Below, one piece after another: positions 57,890 through 64,000 of a stretch of 64,000 nt of DNA. The stretch is from assembly GCF_029395475.1 (NCBI RefSeq), contig NZ_CP113917.1, positions 1,364,001 through 1,428,000 of the forward strand, in the 5' to 3' direction. The notes under the pieces were generated by a model, which saw nothing but the letters and a program-made list of their open reading frames with translations, searched no databases and was not told the origin of the DNA. This stretch comes from Bifidobacterium sp. ESL0775 (GTDB taxonomy: Bacteria; Actinomycetota; Actinomycetes; Actinomycetales; Bifidobacteriaceae). Position numbers and translations under genes: made by a program. The first letter of the stretch is position 1, and each line of letters starts with the position of its first letter.

Positions 57890-58673
57890 TTAGGGAATCA
57901 CCCAACTGTCCGGCACTACGACAATCTGCAAAGAATCTGTCCTCCATCTGGCACAGCGGCATGGTATCGAGACCGGCGGGTATCTCGAATGTGTCGGCAG
58001 TCTCAGACGCGAACCTGAAAATCAGTATTCAGCCAAAGCAGTGGCTGTTTATGTCGAAGGGGAACGGATCGGTTATTTGCCAGGCACCTTGGCACCTCGA
58101 GTTGAAGTCAGCTCCAACAAACACAATCCTACTCCGGTTCCGATACGCCTGTTCACAGCCATCGCGCCAAAGGGTTCAGAGGCGAAGCATGGTACTGGAT
58201 AGGCCAAGCATCACCGCAATGGCTATACTCTGAAACCAACCGGCCGCCACTGTCACCGCAGGAAAAAGCTCGTTCAAACAAAGAATATGCCGAAAAACTA
58301 GTCCATGAGGCCCATAAGGAGGGAGGAGAACGGGCGAAGCAGTTCGAACAAGGAACCGCACAGGGAATTGACTATCTTAAAACAGTGGAACCCATCAAGC
58401 AACTCAAGCGAGAGGGATGTCTGGACGAGGCGTTATGACTATGCTCCATCGCCATATAAGGTTCCGAGAAGGAAGCAAAAGCCACGGGACGCGAACCTGC
58501 ACCATGGTATACAGAACAGGCAGCGATCATCCTGCACAAACTCAAAACCCGATGAAGAAGCCGTGTTGCGTCGTTGAATCGAACACTGCCCGCCACATTA
58601 CGTCGAGCAGAATCCAAATGACACCGTAATCATACGACTCAAGAAATTGCAAACCAAAAAGAAAATCACATAA
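57890..58673 (+). pseudogene. Decayed HIRAN-domain protein gene
   Basis: Joined fragments give a protein with a HIRAN-like N-terminal part (GGYLECVGSLRREPENQ, then AVYVEGERIGYLPG, frame of 57966). A helical region follows in another frame (from 58178: WYWIGQASPQWLYSE ... KQLKREGCLDEAL), and a C-terminal part near 58493-58673 (EPAPWYTEQAAIILHKLK, IEHCPPHYVEQNPNDTVII). At least two frameshifts and internal stops (TAG 58200 in one frame, TGA 58436, TAA near 58457, TGA 58575) break it; the last is probably a Trp-to-stop change. HIRAN domains bind DNA ends or ssDNA in helicase-linked proteins. Confidence 0.7.
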
Positions 58674-58783
58674 AAAAGGTAACTATAGCTCAGTTAATCG
58701 TTGCAGCATCTTAATTGTCTTTTAATACTTTGTTATACTTATAGTTATTATAAAATATTCACAGCTGAATAAAGGAACAGGAA

Positions 58784-59329
58784 ATGCCGGTTACAGATCT
58801 CTTCACAGAGGTGATGTCTGAATATTCACAGGACAAGCGTCAGAATTTATCAAATTCACATGAAGAACATATGCAAGTTGATGAATTTTATCGCGAAGTT
58901 GGTGTCAAAAAACTAGAAGAAGCAGTAACTTTCTGGACTCACTATCTTGTAAACATGAAAGAAATTGGCAAAGATTCAAAAAACGGAACTTTAGAAAAAG
59001 GGCTTAGGAAAAACGAAGAACTAATTATTGTTTATGGGTCCGCCCGTACAATTCACGATTATGCCGCTTTCCAACAATACAGTTATGCATGCAATAGCTC
59101 AACTGAATCAAATCCACAAAATCCGTATGAAATAATGATTTTTTACACTCAGGTAATAGTTGATTTAAAATACGATTTCACTGGTATTAAAACTAATCCA
59201 CTTGACTTGTTAAGGCTTCAGATAAATGATATCTCTGAAGCTGAGAATGAAAAACTAGCTATCAAAGCATATAGAGACGTAATGGATAAACTTGGCGTTC
59301 CTAAATCCGAGAGCAAAAAGAATAAATGA
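58784..59329 (+). CDS. AT-rich accessory protein of unknown function
   Basis: A 181-residue, soluble, mostly helical and acidic protein. AAAGGAACAGGAA gives a good ribosome site at the ATG. Asn/Lys/Glu-rich and AT-rich codons set it apart from the core genome. It contains TFWTHYLVNMKEIGKDSKNG and YEIMIFYTQVIVDLKYDF, without known motifs. A terminator follows. Function unknown; likely part of a transferred patch or an old mobile element. Confidence 0.65.
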   Translation: MPVTDLFTEVMSEYSQDKRQNLSNSHEEHMQVDEFYREVGVKKLEEAVTFWTHYLVNMKEIGKDSKNGTLEKGLRKNEELIIVYGSARTIHDYAAFQQYSYACNSSTESNPQNPYEIMIFYTQVIVDLKYDFTGIKTNPLDLLRLQINDISEAENEKLAIKAYRDVMDKLGVPKSESKKNK

Positions 59330-59404
59330 CCTTCTTTATTTTGCTTTCCGAGATGCCGACGCAATATGTGTCCGACTAGTTACTAGCATTCTCTGATTTT
59401 CCGC

Positions 59405-59441
59405 ACCCGCACCCCCTGTTTCATGTTGCGGGTTTTATTTC
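59405..59441 (+). terminator. Terminator after the 58.8-kb gene
   Basis: ACCCGCA pairs with TGCGGGT (7 bp), followed by TTTATTT on the plus strand. It overlaps the end of the convergent gene at 59435. Confidence 0.65.
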
Positions 59442-59920
59442 CCTGCTTCCGGCACCTTGATGATTGGTTTGCGGTTGCCTTTGACCGCGAACGGGAAGCT
59501 GTTGGCCTGCTCGGATATGTTTCGGACGAGCTTCTTGATTTCATCCGCATGACCGGTCAAGGATAGAAACTGCGAGATGGCTTTATCGTAGTGGTTTTTG
59601 TTCTCGGTATTCAGTTGCTTCCAATTGATGTTTTTGAAATGCTTCAACAGCGGTTGGGAATCCGGCGGGAGACTGATCTTCCCTTGCTCGATGAGCACCG
59701 CGATGATGGGATATCCGGCATAATGCTGCCAGTACGTCGCGTTGTCGTTGGAGGTATACAGTCGCTCGGAGATCATCACCGTATAACGTTTCGTGCGAGC
59801 CGATGAAGTCACGATAGCCTTAGATTCCGGACTACACAATTCCACACGACCATCTGCCACCGCGCTTAAAGCCTCGTATATCTTTGCGATTGGAGTTGGT
59901 TTTCTAAGAATATCGGCCAT
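59435..59920 (-). CDS. Unknown protein next to the prophage attachment site
   Basis: A ~161-residue soluble protein starting at ATG 59920 (MADILRKPTPIAKIYEALSAV) behind GGAAAGGAGACC, a very good ribosome site. The upstream extension of 29 codons is not needed. Segments such as KRYTVMISERLYTSN and YPIIAVLIEQGKISLP suggest an alpha/beta fold, but no family is recognised. It is GC-richer than its left neighbours. The position next to the tRNA-type attachment site suggests an element-borne or flanking accessory gene. Confidence 0.6.
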   Translation of the reverse strand: MADILRKPTPIAKIYEALSAVADGRVELCSPESKAIVTSSARTKRYTVMISERLYTSNDNATYWQHYAGYPIIAVLIEQGKISLPPDSQPLLKHFKNINWKQLNTENKNHYDKAISQFLSLTGHADEIKKLVRNISEQANSFPFAVKGNRKPIIKVPEAGK

Positions 59921-60424
59921 TAAGCGGTCTCCTTTCCATACTTCATCCGTAAGGGCTAAGTTTCCTGAACCAGCCGTAGCTGGATTACGGTTTCGGTCAG
60001 AGTTCACGTAGACATTTCTGAGCCTGTAGCCATCATCCCACTGGCAATGACAATGTAAAGGTTAACGCAAAGGAACATACAGAAATATCCACGATTCTAT
60101 AAGAAACAGAAATACTGAAAAATTGTAAGCCATCGTGTCGCAATCGTGTCTAGACACCAAAACAGCTAAAATCACAAGACCAAGAAACGTTGGAATTTCA
60201 ACGTTTTCGGTCGGGATGACAGGATTTGAACCTGCGACATCCTGTTACTACCGACCGTTAAACGAAGAAACCTGTCAAAGACGATAACGACGATAAACGT
60301 TGGAATAAAGCCATTTCTCAAATCATACCATAAAACGATAGAGACGGTAGAATCGCTGTTTCACGGTTCCAATGTTGACTGAATGTTGACTGGACCCAAA
60401 AATTCATAGACTTCCAAATTCGTA
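59921..60424. other. Attachment-site region
   Basis: About 500 bases without a gene. It holds the 3' tRNA fragment at 60208-60250, its palindromic tail (AACGTTG-GAATTT-CAACGTT, 60186-60205), a second copy of AACGTTGGAAT at 60296-60306, and the direct repeat AATGTTGACTG twice near 60371-60392. These look like the core and arm sites of a tyrosine integrase. Confidence 0.55.
60208..60250 (-). other. 3' tRNA fragment (probably tRNA-Pro), prophage att site
   Basis: On the minus strand the sequence runs ATGTCGCAGGTTCAAATCC then TGTCATCCCGA: the T-arm with its TTCAAAT loop, and the 3' acceptor strand CATCCCG of a tRNA with a CGGGATG acceptor, as in actinobacterial tRNA-Pro. The anticodon and D-arms are missing, so this is not a functional tRNA gene. 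It is what integration into a tRNA 3' end leaves at the element end away from the intact gene, which should lie to the right of the window. Confidence 0.75.
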
Positions 60425-60805
60425 CTATTGAAATAATCCCAAACAGGAAGAAGCCACGGTAGCAATCAATGCGATTGGTTTGAGAATTAATAACCACACC
60501 TGTTCAGAATCCATTTTATATGTTTCCCTTAAGCCCTTCTCAGACTGTTCATTTGCAATGCATTTTTTTATTTCTATCTCCTTTGCCGAATAATCATATT
60601 CCATAAAACCTGCGATAAAAATAAGAATAATAACGAAAATTTTATAAATATTGCTCCACAAATTTCCTAAATTGAAAATTAGAATCAGAGCATAAAAAAC
60701 AATAAGCGCTAAAACCACTAACAAATAAACTATCCACCCTATTGGGTTTATCTCTTTAGCCATAGCCTTATCAAGGATTATTTTATTATTTTTCTTACTG
60801 TCCAT
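60425..60805 (-). CDS. Small three-helix membrane protein, possible lysogenic-conversion gene
   Basis: A ~126-residue AT-rich gene between the attachment site and the lysis cassette. Three hydrophobic helices are seen (about 25-45, IVYLLVVLALIVFYALILIF; 50-70; and near the C terminus), separated by a Lys/Glu-rich stretch. GAAGGAAGACAATA precedes ATG 60805. Genes in this place often alter the lysogen, for example by superinfection exclusion, but nothing in the sequence proves that here. Confidence 0.6.
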   Translation of the reverse strand: MDSKKNNKIILDKAMAKEINPIGWIVYLLVVLALIVFYALILIFNLGNLWSNIYKIFVIILIFIAGFMEYDYSAKEIEIKKCIANEQSEKGLRETYKMDSEQVWLLILKPIALIATVASSCLGLFQ

Positions 60806-61014
60806 TATTGTCTTCCTTCGAAAATACTGAATGACTACGCAAGTATAAGGCTTATTAATTAACACACAAGAAAGCATCGATTTTCAACGTTTAAAATGAC
60901 GAATCATGTATTGTTATGTACGATTCTGGTCATAATCGACTGGTTTGTTTCCAACGTTTCTGAGGCGAAATGGCTAAACGGGTTTTGTGGCAGCAATTAG
61001 TCCGAAAACGACGA

Positions 61015-61054
61015 AAGCGCCCCGCCCGGCTTTGAATGCCGGTGCAGGGCGCTT
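61015..61054 (-). terminator. Terminator of the phage lysis operon
   Basis: AAGCGCCC and GGGCGCTT form the outer stem with an inner GCCGG/CCGGC, followed on the minus strand by TTCGTCGTTTTCGG. It ends the holin transcript. The interval 60806-61105 has no other feature. Confidence 0.8.
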
Positions 61055-61105
61055 GGGTTAAGGATTCGGCATCAATCTCAATAATTGATGCCGTTTTATG
61101 GATGG

Positions 61106-61468
61106 TCAGCCTGCCTTGATCTTGGCGTGGAGCTTGCTGATGCCCATGCATCCGCCGAGGAAGGTGTCGACCGCTGTGATGATGAGTACCGCTAGGCCGG
61201 TCTGTTGCCAGCCGACGCCGTAGCCGATGCCGGCCACGAGGGTCGCGAGTGCCGGCAGCACGGTGATGACGATCCAGAAGAGGATGTCGTAGACCTTGTT
61301 GGGCAGGAGCCATGCCGGCATCGAGCCGTCAGGCTGGGTCGGATTGACATCCTGTGCGGGCACTGAGGGCTGTACTGTCTCGTCGTCCTGTGTGGCCATG
61401 TCGGTGGTTTCGACGAGCTTCTGCAGGCCGGGCGAGCCGATGGCGTGCCGTGGTTTTTCTTCTTCCAT
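61106..61468 (-). CDS. Phage holin
   Basis: A ~120-residue protein with a polar, acidic N-terminal ~50 residues and two hydrophobic helices (about 60-80, VYDILFWIVITVLPALATLVAG; and 88-108, GLAVLIITAVDTFLGGCMGIS). The stretch near the end, AVDTFLGGCMGISKL, matches the small r1t/LLH-type holins of Gram-positive phages. It makes membrane holes so that lysin acts. AAAGGAGGCGAAAC precedes ATG 61468. It lies 13 bp after the lysin gene. Confidence 0.82.
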   Translation of the reverse strand: MEEEKPRHAIGSPGLQKLVETTDMATQDDETVQPSVPAQDVNPTQPDGSMPAWLLPNKVYDILFWIVITVLPALATLVAGIGYGVGWQQTGLAVLIITAVDTFLGGCMGISKLHAKIKAG

Positions 61469-61481
61469 GTTTCGCCTCCTT

Positions 61482-62774
61482 TCAGTAGTTGAGGATCTCA
61501 CCCGGATAGATGAGGTTGGGGTTGCCGCTGCGGTAGCCGTGCAGTTGGCCGGCACTGATGCCGAGCCGGCCAGCGATGCCACTAAGAGTGTCCCCCGGAT
61601 TGACCCTGACGGTGCGACCGGCGGAACCTGTGTCGCCGGTGGTGCGGAGCCGCTCGCCAGGGTAGATCGTGTAGGGCCACGAGAGCCCGTTGAGGTTGGC
61701 GATGATGCGCCAGTCTTGCGGCCAGATCTTCGACAAATAGTCGTTCGGCTTGACCACGTAGACAGCGGTGCCGCTCGGGTCGGTGCCGCCGTAGCCGAGA
61801 CGCTGGTTGACGATGGCCATGACGTCCTGGTAGTGGCCTCCCAGCGCGACCCGGCGGTAGGGGTTGTTGCCGTAGTCGCCGCGGATGACCTTGTCGGCCA
61901 TCTGCTCGTCCGTGAGCGCCGGGGCCCGAGGCTGCTGCACCGGGTTCGGCGTGGAAGGCGTCGGGTTCGGGTCGGTGCGCGGGTGTTTCTTCGGGTTGGC
62001 GTAGGCGTCCCAATCGGTAGGAGACCCCCAGAACTTGTCGAGGTCGAGGCGGCCGGCCCAGCCGGGCAGATAGCCGGAGCTGGAGTACTGGCGCATCATC
62101 TCGCCGCGCGAATGGCTGCGCCACGGCTCATCCTGGTAGCCGGTCGGGTCCATGGTGGCGTACTGCGCGATCCACACGCCCACGTCCATCTGTGTCTCGA
62201 TGCCCTGAATCTGCCAGTATGCGGAGTCCTGCAGGTAGACCACGGGGTTCACGCCGGTCAGGTCCTTGACCCGCTGGCACCACTGACGCACCCAGCCGCC
62301 GTTGCCGAAGTTCGCATTGTCCTGCGACTCCCAGTCCAGAATCAGCATGGATTTGTACAGGTAGCCCATGCTCTTCACGGTGTTGACGAAGAAGTCGGCC
62401 TGCTGCGTGGCATCGCCCGTCTGCGCGTACGCGTAGACGCCGGTCTTCTTGCCCGCCGAGGTCGCCTGGTCGAGCTGGCGCTGCGCGTCCGCGTTGACCC
62501 CGTTGACCAGGCCGTTGGGGGTGGTGCCGGAATTCGGCCATGTGGTGCCGACGATGACGAAATCCCCTGGCGTCTGCGCGGTGTTGATGCCGGTCTGCCA
62601 GTTCGATATGTCGTAGCCGTTCATGTCGGCGTACGCGGGTGTGGCCATCAGGCCCAGCACCGCCACCACCGCCACGAGCAGGCACTTAAGGTCGCGCTGC
62701 ACCTTGGCCATAGAATGGCGCGCGTAGTACACCCCGACCTTGTGGCGCGGGCGGGCCTTGTTGCGGATAGTCAT
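61482..62774 (-). CDS. Phage endolysin: GH25 lysozyme with CW_7 and LysM modules
   Basis: A ~430-residue lysozyme. A basic N terminus and hydrophobic helix ending in MATPAYA (about residues 30-49) form a signal peptide. The GH25 domain starts at MNGYDISNWQTGI with the catalytic-site Asp/Glu in SMLILDWESQDN and DVGVWIAQY. A Pro-rich linker leads to a CW_7 (Cpl-7) wall-binding repeat (DEQMADKVIRGDYGNNP) and then LysM-type units (KPNDYLSKIWPQDW; VNPGDTLSGIAGRLGISAGQ). AAAGGAGAGAAGGAAC precedes ATG 62774. Confidence 0.92.
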   Translation of the reverse strand: MTIRNKARPRHKVGVYYARHSMAKVQRDLKCLLVAVVAVLGLMATPAYADMNGYDISNWQTGINTAQTPGDFVIVGTTWPNSGTTPNGLVNGVNADAQRQLDQATSAGKKTGVYAYAQTGDATQQADFFVNTVKSMGYLYKSMLILDWESQDNANFGNGGWVRQWCQRVKDLTGVNPVVYLQDSAYWQIQGIETQMDVGVWIAQYATMDPTGYQDEPWRSHSRGEMMRQYSSSGYLPGWAGRLDLDKFWGSPTDWDAYANPKKHPRTDPNPTPSTPNPVQQPRAPALTDEQMADKVIRGDYGNNPYRRVALGGHYQDVMAIVNQRLGYGGTDPSGTAVYVVKPNDYLSKIWPQDWRIIANLNGLSWPYTIYPGERLRTTGDTGSAGRTVRVNPGDTLSGIAGRLGISAGQLHGYRSGNPNLIYPGEILNY

Positions 62775-62809
62775 GTTCCTTCTCTCCTTTGGATTTGGAT
62801 ACGGTATAG

Positions 62810-62830
62810 CCCGCACCGGGATGGTGCGGG
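62810..62830 (-). terminator. Hairpin between phage genes
   Basis: CCCGCACC, loop GGGAT, GGTGCGGG, between the upstream lysis-cassette gene and the lysin gene. No T-tract follows, so it may attenuate or stabilise rather than terminate. Confidence 0.45.
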
Positions 62831-62850
62831 CGAGGATTGTTGCCGGTCGT

Positions 62851-63150
62851 TTATTTCGTGTCGGGACCTACATGGGCTTCGACGATCTCCTTGTGCAGTT
62901 GGGTGCCGACGCCGTTGCCTCCCATCTGGTGGTAGGCGTCGTAGACCTCGTCGGCTTCGGTCTTGACGTCGACGGGGACGGGTTTGCCGACCTTCACGGT
63001 CTGGGCATGGATGTCGATGAGTTCAGCCCGCAGCAGACAGCGCATGCCCTTGATGAGCGCGTGCCCGTACTTCCATGCCAGACCCAATGCGGTGACCAGG
63101 CTCCCTCCCACGAAGGGCACGAGCCAATCGATGATCTCCTGAAACGGCAT
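62851..63150 (-). CDS. Small phage lysis-cassette membrane protein
   Basis: A ~99-residue protein with one membrane helix (IIDWLVPFVGGSLVTALGLAW, about 5-25). The C-terminal part AELIDIHAQTVKVGKPVPVD, then YDAYHQMGGNGVGTQL is a pattern common to small phage proteins near lysis genes, often annotated as holin-like or unknown. AGGAAAG lies 9 bases upstream of ATG 63150. It precedes the lysin gene. Confidence 0.7.
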   Translation of the reverse strand: MPFQEIIDWLVPFVGGSLVTALGLAWKYGHALIKGMRCLLRAELIDIHAQTVKVGKPVPVDVKTEADEVYDAYHQMGGNGVGTQLHKEIVEAHVGPDTK

Positions 63151-63314
63151 GATTCCGGCTTTCCTGAAGGCCGACACCCTGAAGGCGCGGCAAAAGTAAG
63201 TTTGCTGAAGAAGCGGAGGATTGTACCACCGGACCGATTCAGGGGGTGCGGACGCGCGGTGCCCAGAACCTTGCCCCTATCCTTCTGCATTGAGTACGAA
63301 AGGTAGAAAAAAAC

Positions 63315-63707
63315 ATGTATCAGTCCAGGCATAAGAAAAATGGCAGGCGCAACATGAAACACGCCGTTAAAAAAGCGAATTCCTTTAAGGAAAGGCATCA
63401 GACGACAAGCCGAAAGAAATGTTCTCCAGGGTTTTGGGATGCCTTTGGGCGTCTCCCACTGCGGTTTATTGTTGCTATTCTGTTGATCCACCTGGTCACC
63501 CTCGAACTGACAGGCGGTTACGAGAAGGCCTGGATGAGCGAGGCCTATTCACTCTTCGGCATCGGTAGCCTGTGGCTGCAGTCGTCCAATCTGATCGGAT
63601 TCCTCAAGACCTTCGCCGAGAAATACTCACAGAAGGGGGCCGCGGCCATCGAACGGATCGCCTCGGTACTCGGAATCATGGGAATCTTCCTGATGATGAT
63701 CGCGTAA
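63315..63707 (+). CDS. Phage moron-like membrane protein
   Basis: A 130-residue protein on the strand opposite to the late genes. A very basic N terminus (about 45 residues, Lys/Arg/His-rich) is followed by a hydrophobic stretch (LRFIVAILLIHLVTLEL), a second (SLFGIGSLWLQSSNLIGF) and a third at the C terminus (ASVLGIMGIFLMMIA). Opposite orientation, lone position between late genes and its own AAAGG ribosome site suggest an independently expressed lysogen gene. No family is recognised. An ATG 13 codons later is an alternative start. Confidence 0.6.
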   Translation: MYQSRHKKNGRRNMKHAVKKANSFKERHQTTSRKKCSPGFWDAFGRLPLRFIVAILLIHLVTLELTGGYEKAWMSEAYSLFGIGSLWLQSSNLIGFLKTFAEKYSQKGAAAIERIASVLGIMGIFLMMIA

Positions 63708-63763
63708 GGGAATGGCGCCTACCCGGCGGCACTTGCCCATCCCCGCAAGGACGCCGTCCATGA

Positions 63764-64000
63764 TCATTCCCGTGTGGTGGTTTTGGCGATGGGTCCGAGT
63801 GTCTGCCAGATGCGGTCGACGATGGCCTGCATGCCCTTGTCTCCGGGGTGTCGGGCCAGGCTGGGGTCGTCGATGGTGTGGGTGGTGCGGTCGGGCCAGG
63901 TCACGGTCGCGCCCATGGAGGCCTGGTTGTCCTTGGTGTTGAGGTCGCCGATGGTCAGGTGCCAGCCGCCCACGCCTGCCATGGCGTCGTCGATGGCGGG
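63764..64000 (-). CDS. Phage structural protein, C-terminal end (partial)
   Basis: The frame is open to the right edge; 78 residues of its C terminus are visible. PAIDDAMAGVGGWHLTIGDL and NQASMGATVTWPDRTTHTID suggest a beta-rich tail or baseplate component, as expected at this place upstream of the lysis genes. The ATG inside (63982) is probably not the start. The identity cannot be settled from this fragment. Confidence 0.55.
   Translation of the reverse strand, partial: PAIDDAMAGVGGWHLTIGDLNTKDNQASMGATVTWPDRTTHTIDDPSLARHPGDKGMQAIVDRIWQTLGPIAKTTTRE

Larger units (their letters stand above)
60208..64000. mobile_element. Prophage, lysis/tail end
   Basis: Right of the tRNA fragment lie, on the minus strand, a holin-type gene, a GH25 endolysin, a further lysis-cassette protein and the end of a structural gene cut by the right edge. 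This is the normal late-gene end of a siphophage-type prophage. No integrase is seen; it is expected at the other, unseen end next to the intact tRNA gene. Confidence 0.8.

Noticed and set aside
58305..58577. 90-codon ORF on the plus strand
   Set aside because: It is a chance frame over the HIRAN pseudogene; the meaningful protein fragments lie in the other frames.
60208..60250. Functional tRNA gene
   Set aside because: Only the T-arm and 3' acceptor strand are present; the D-arm and anticodon arm are missing.

Overview
The window reads as a chromosome segment of a Bifidobacterium (Actinomycetota, Bifidobacteriaceae). The clearest marker is the xylulose-5-phosphate/fructose-6-phosphate phosphoketolase at 37.6-40.1 kb, followed by phosphate acetyltransferase and acetate kinase: together the lower part of the bifid shunt. 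GC-rich codon use, strong AAGGAG-type ribosome sites mixed with apparently leaderless genes, and a SufBCDSU iron-sulfur operon agree with this. A monofunctional haem catalase is unusual for the genus and hints at one of the catalase-bearing, for example insect-associated, lineages (inference).

Layout. 0-6.4 kb: suf operon on the minus strand (sufB-D-C, a 450-bp gap, sufS-U, a DUF59 gene cut by the left edge). 6.7-8.4 kb: pyrG. 8.5-11.9 kb: shikimate genes aroQ, an aroK-aroB fusion and aroC. 12.1-12.5 kb: a small prepilin peptidase. 12.9-18.1 kb: mltG, ruvX, alaS and two small envelope proteins. 18.2-22.1 kb: a histidine phosphatase, then a TrpX-type ABC importer preceded by a Trp-containing leader peptide. 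22.2-25.9 kb: rpsD and a PcrA/UvrD helicase with a long Ser/Tyr/Gly-rich linker. 26.2-34.4 kb: purine salvage (xpt, NCS2 permease), an M20 peptidase, an aldo/keto reductase, an MFS carrier and guaA. 34.5-37.2 kb: an AT-rich restriction-modification pair. 37.6-43.5 kb: xfp, pta, ackA. 43.7-55.8 kb: a Q/P-rich membrane protein, aroA, a MerR-TipAS regulator with a textbook MerR promoter, yaaA divergent from catalase, a TetR regulator, a cupin, a second aldo/keto reductase, an esterase, a PEBP protein and a CPBP protease. 55.8-60.1 kb: an AT-rich accessory patch with unknown genes and a decayed HIRAN-domain gene. 60.2 kb to the right edge: the lysis/tail end of a prophage that starts at a 3' tRNA fragment (probable tRNA-Pro) and runs out of the window.

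The most unusual signal is a family of five imperfect to perfect palindromes (about 90 bp each, with conserved flanks) at 2.4, 2.7, 12.6, 12.7 and 42.0 kb. They share a central GGCC mini-hairpin and outer flanking motifs. Their long 25-30 bp arms can be completely different between copies yet stay self-complementary. Two copies share an identical 29-base core inside unrelated arms, four copies sit as two divergent pairs, and most arm mismatches are G-U wobbles on one strand. This looks like an RNA-level or BIME-like element family that I do not recognise.
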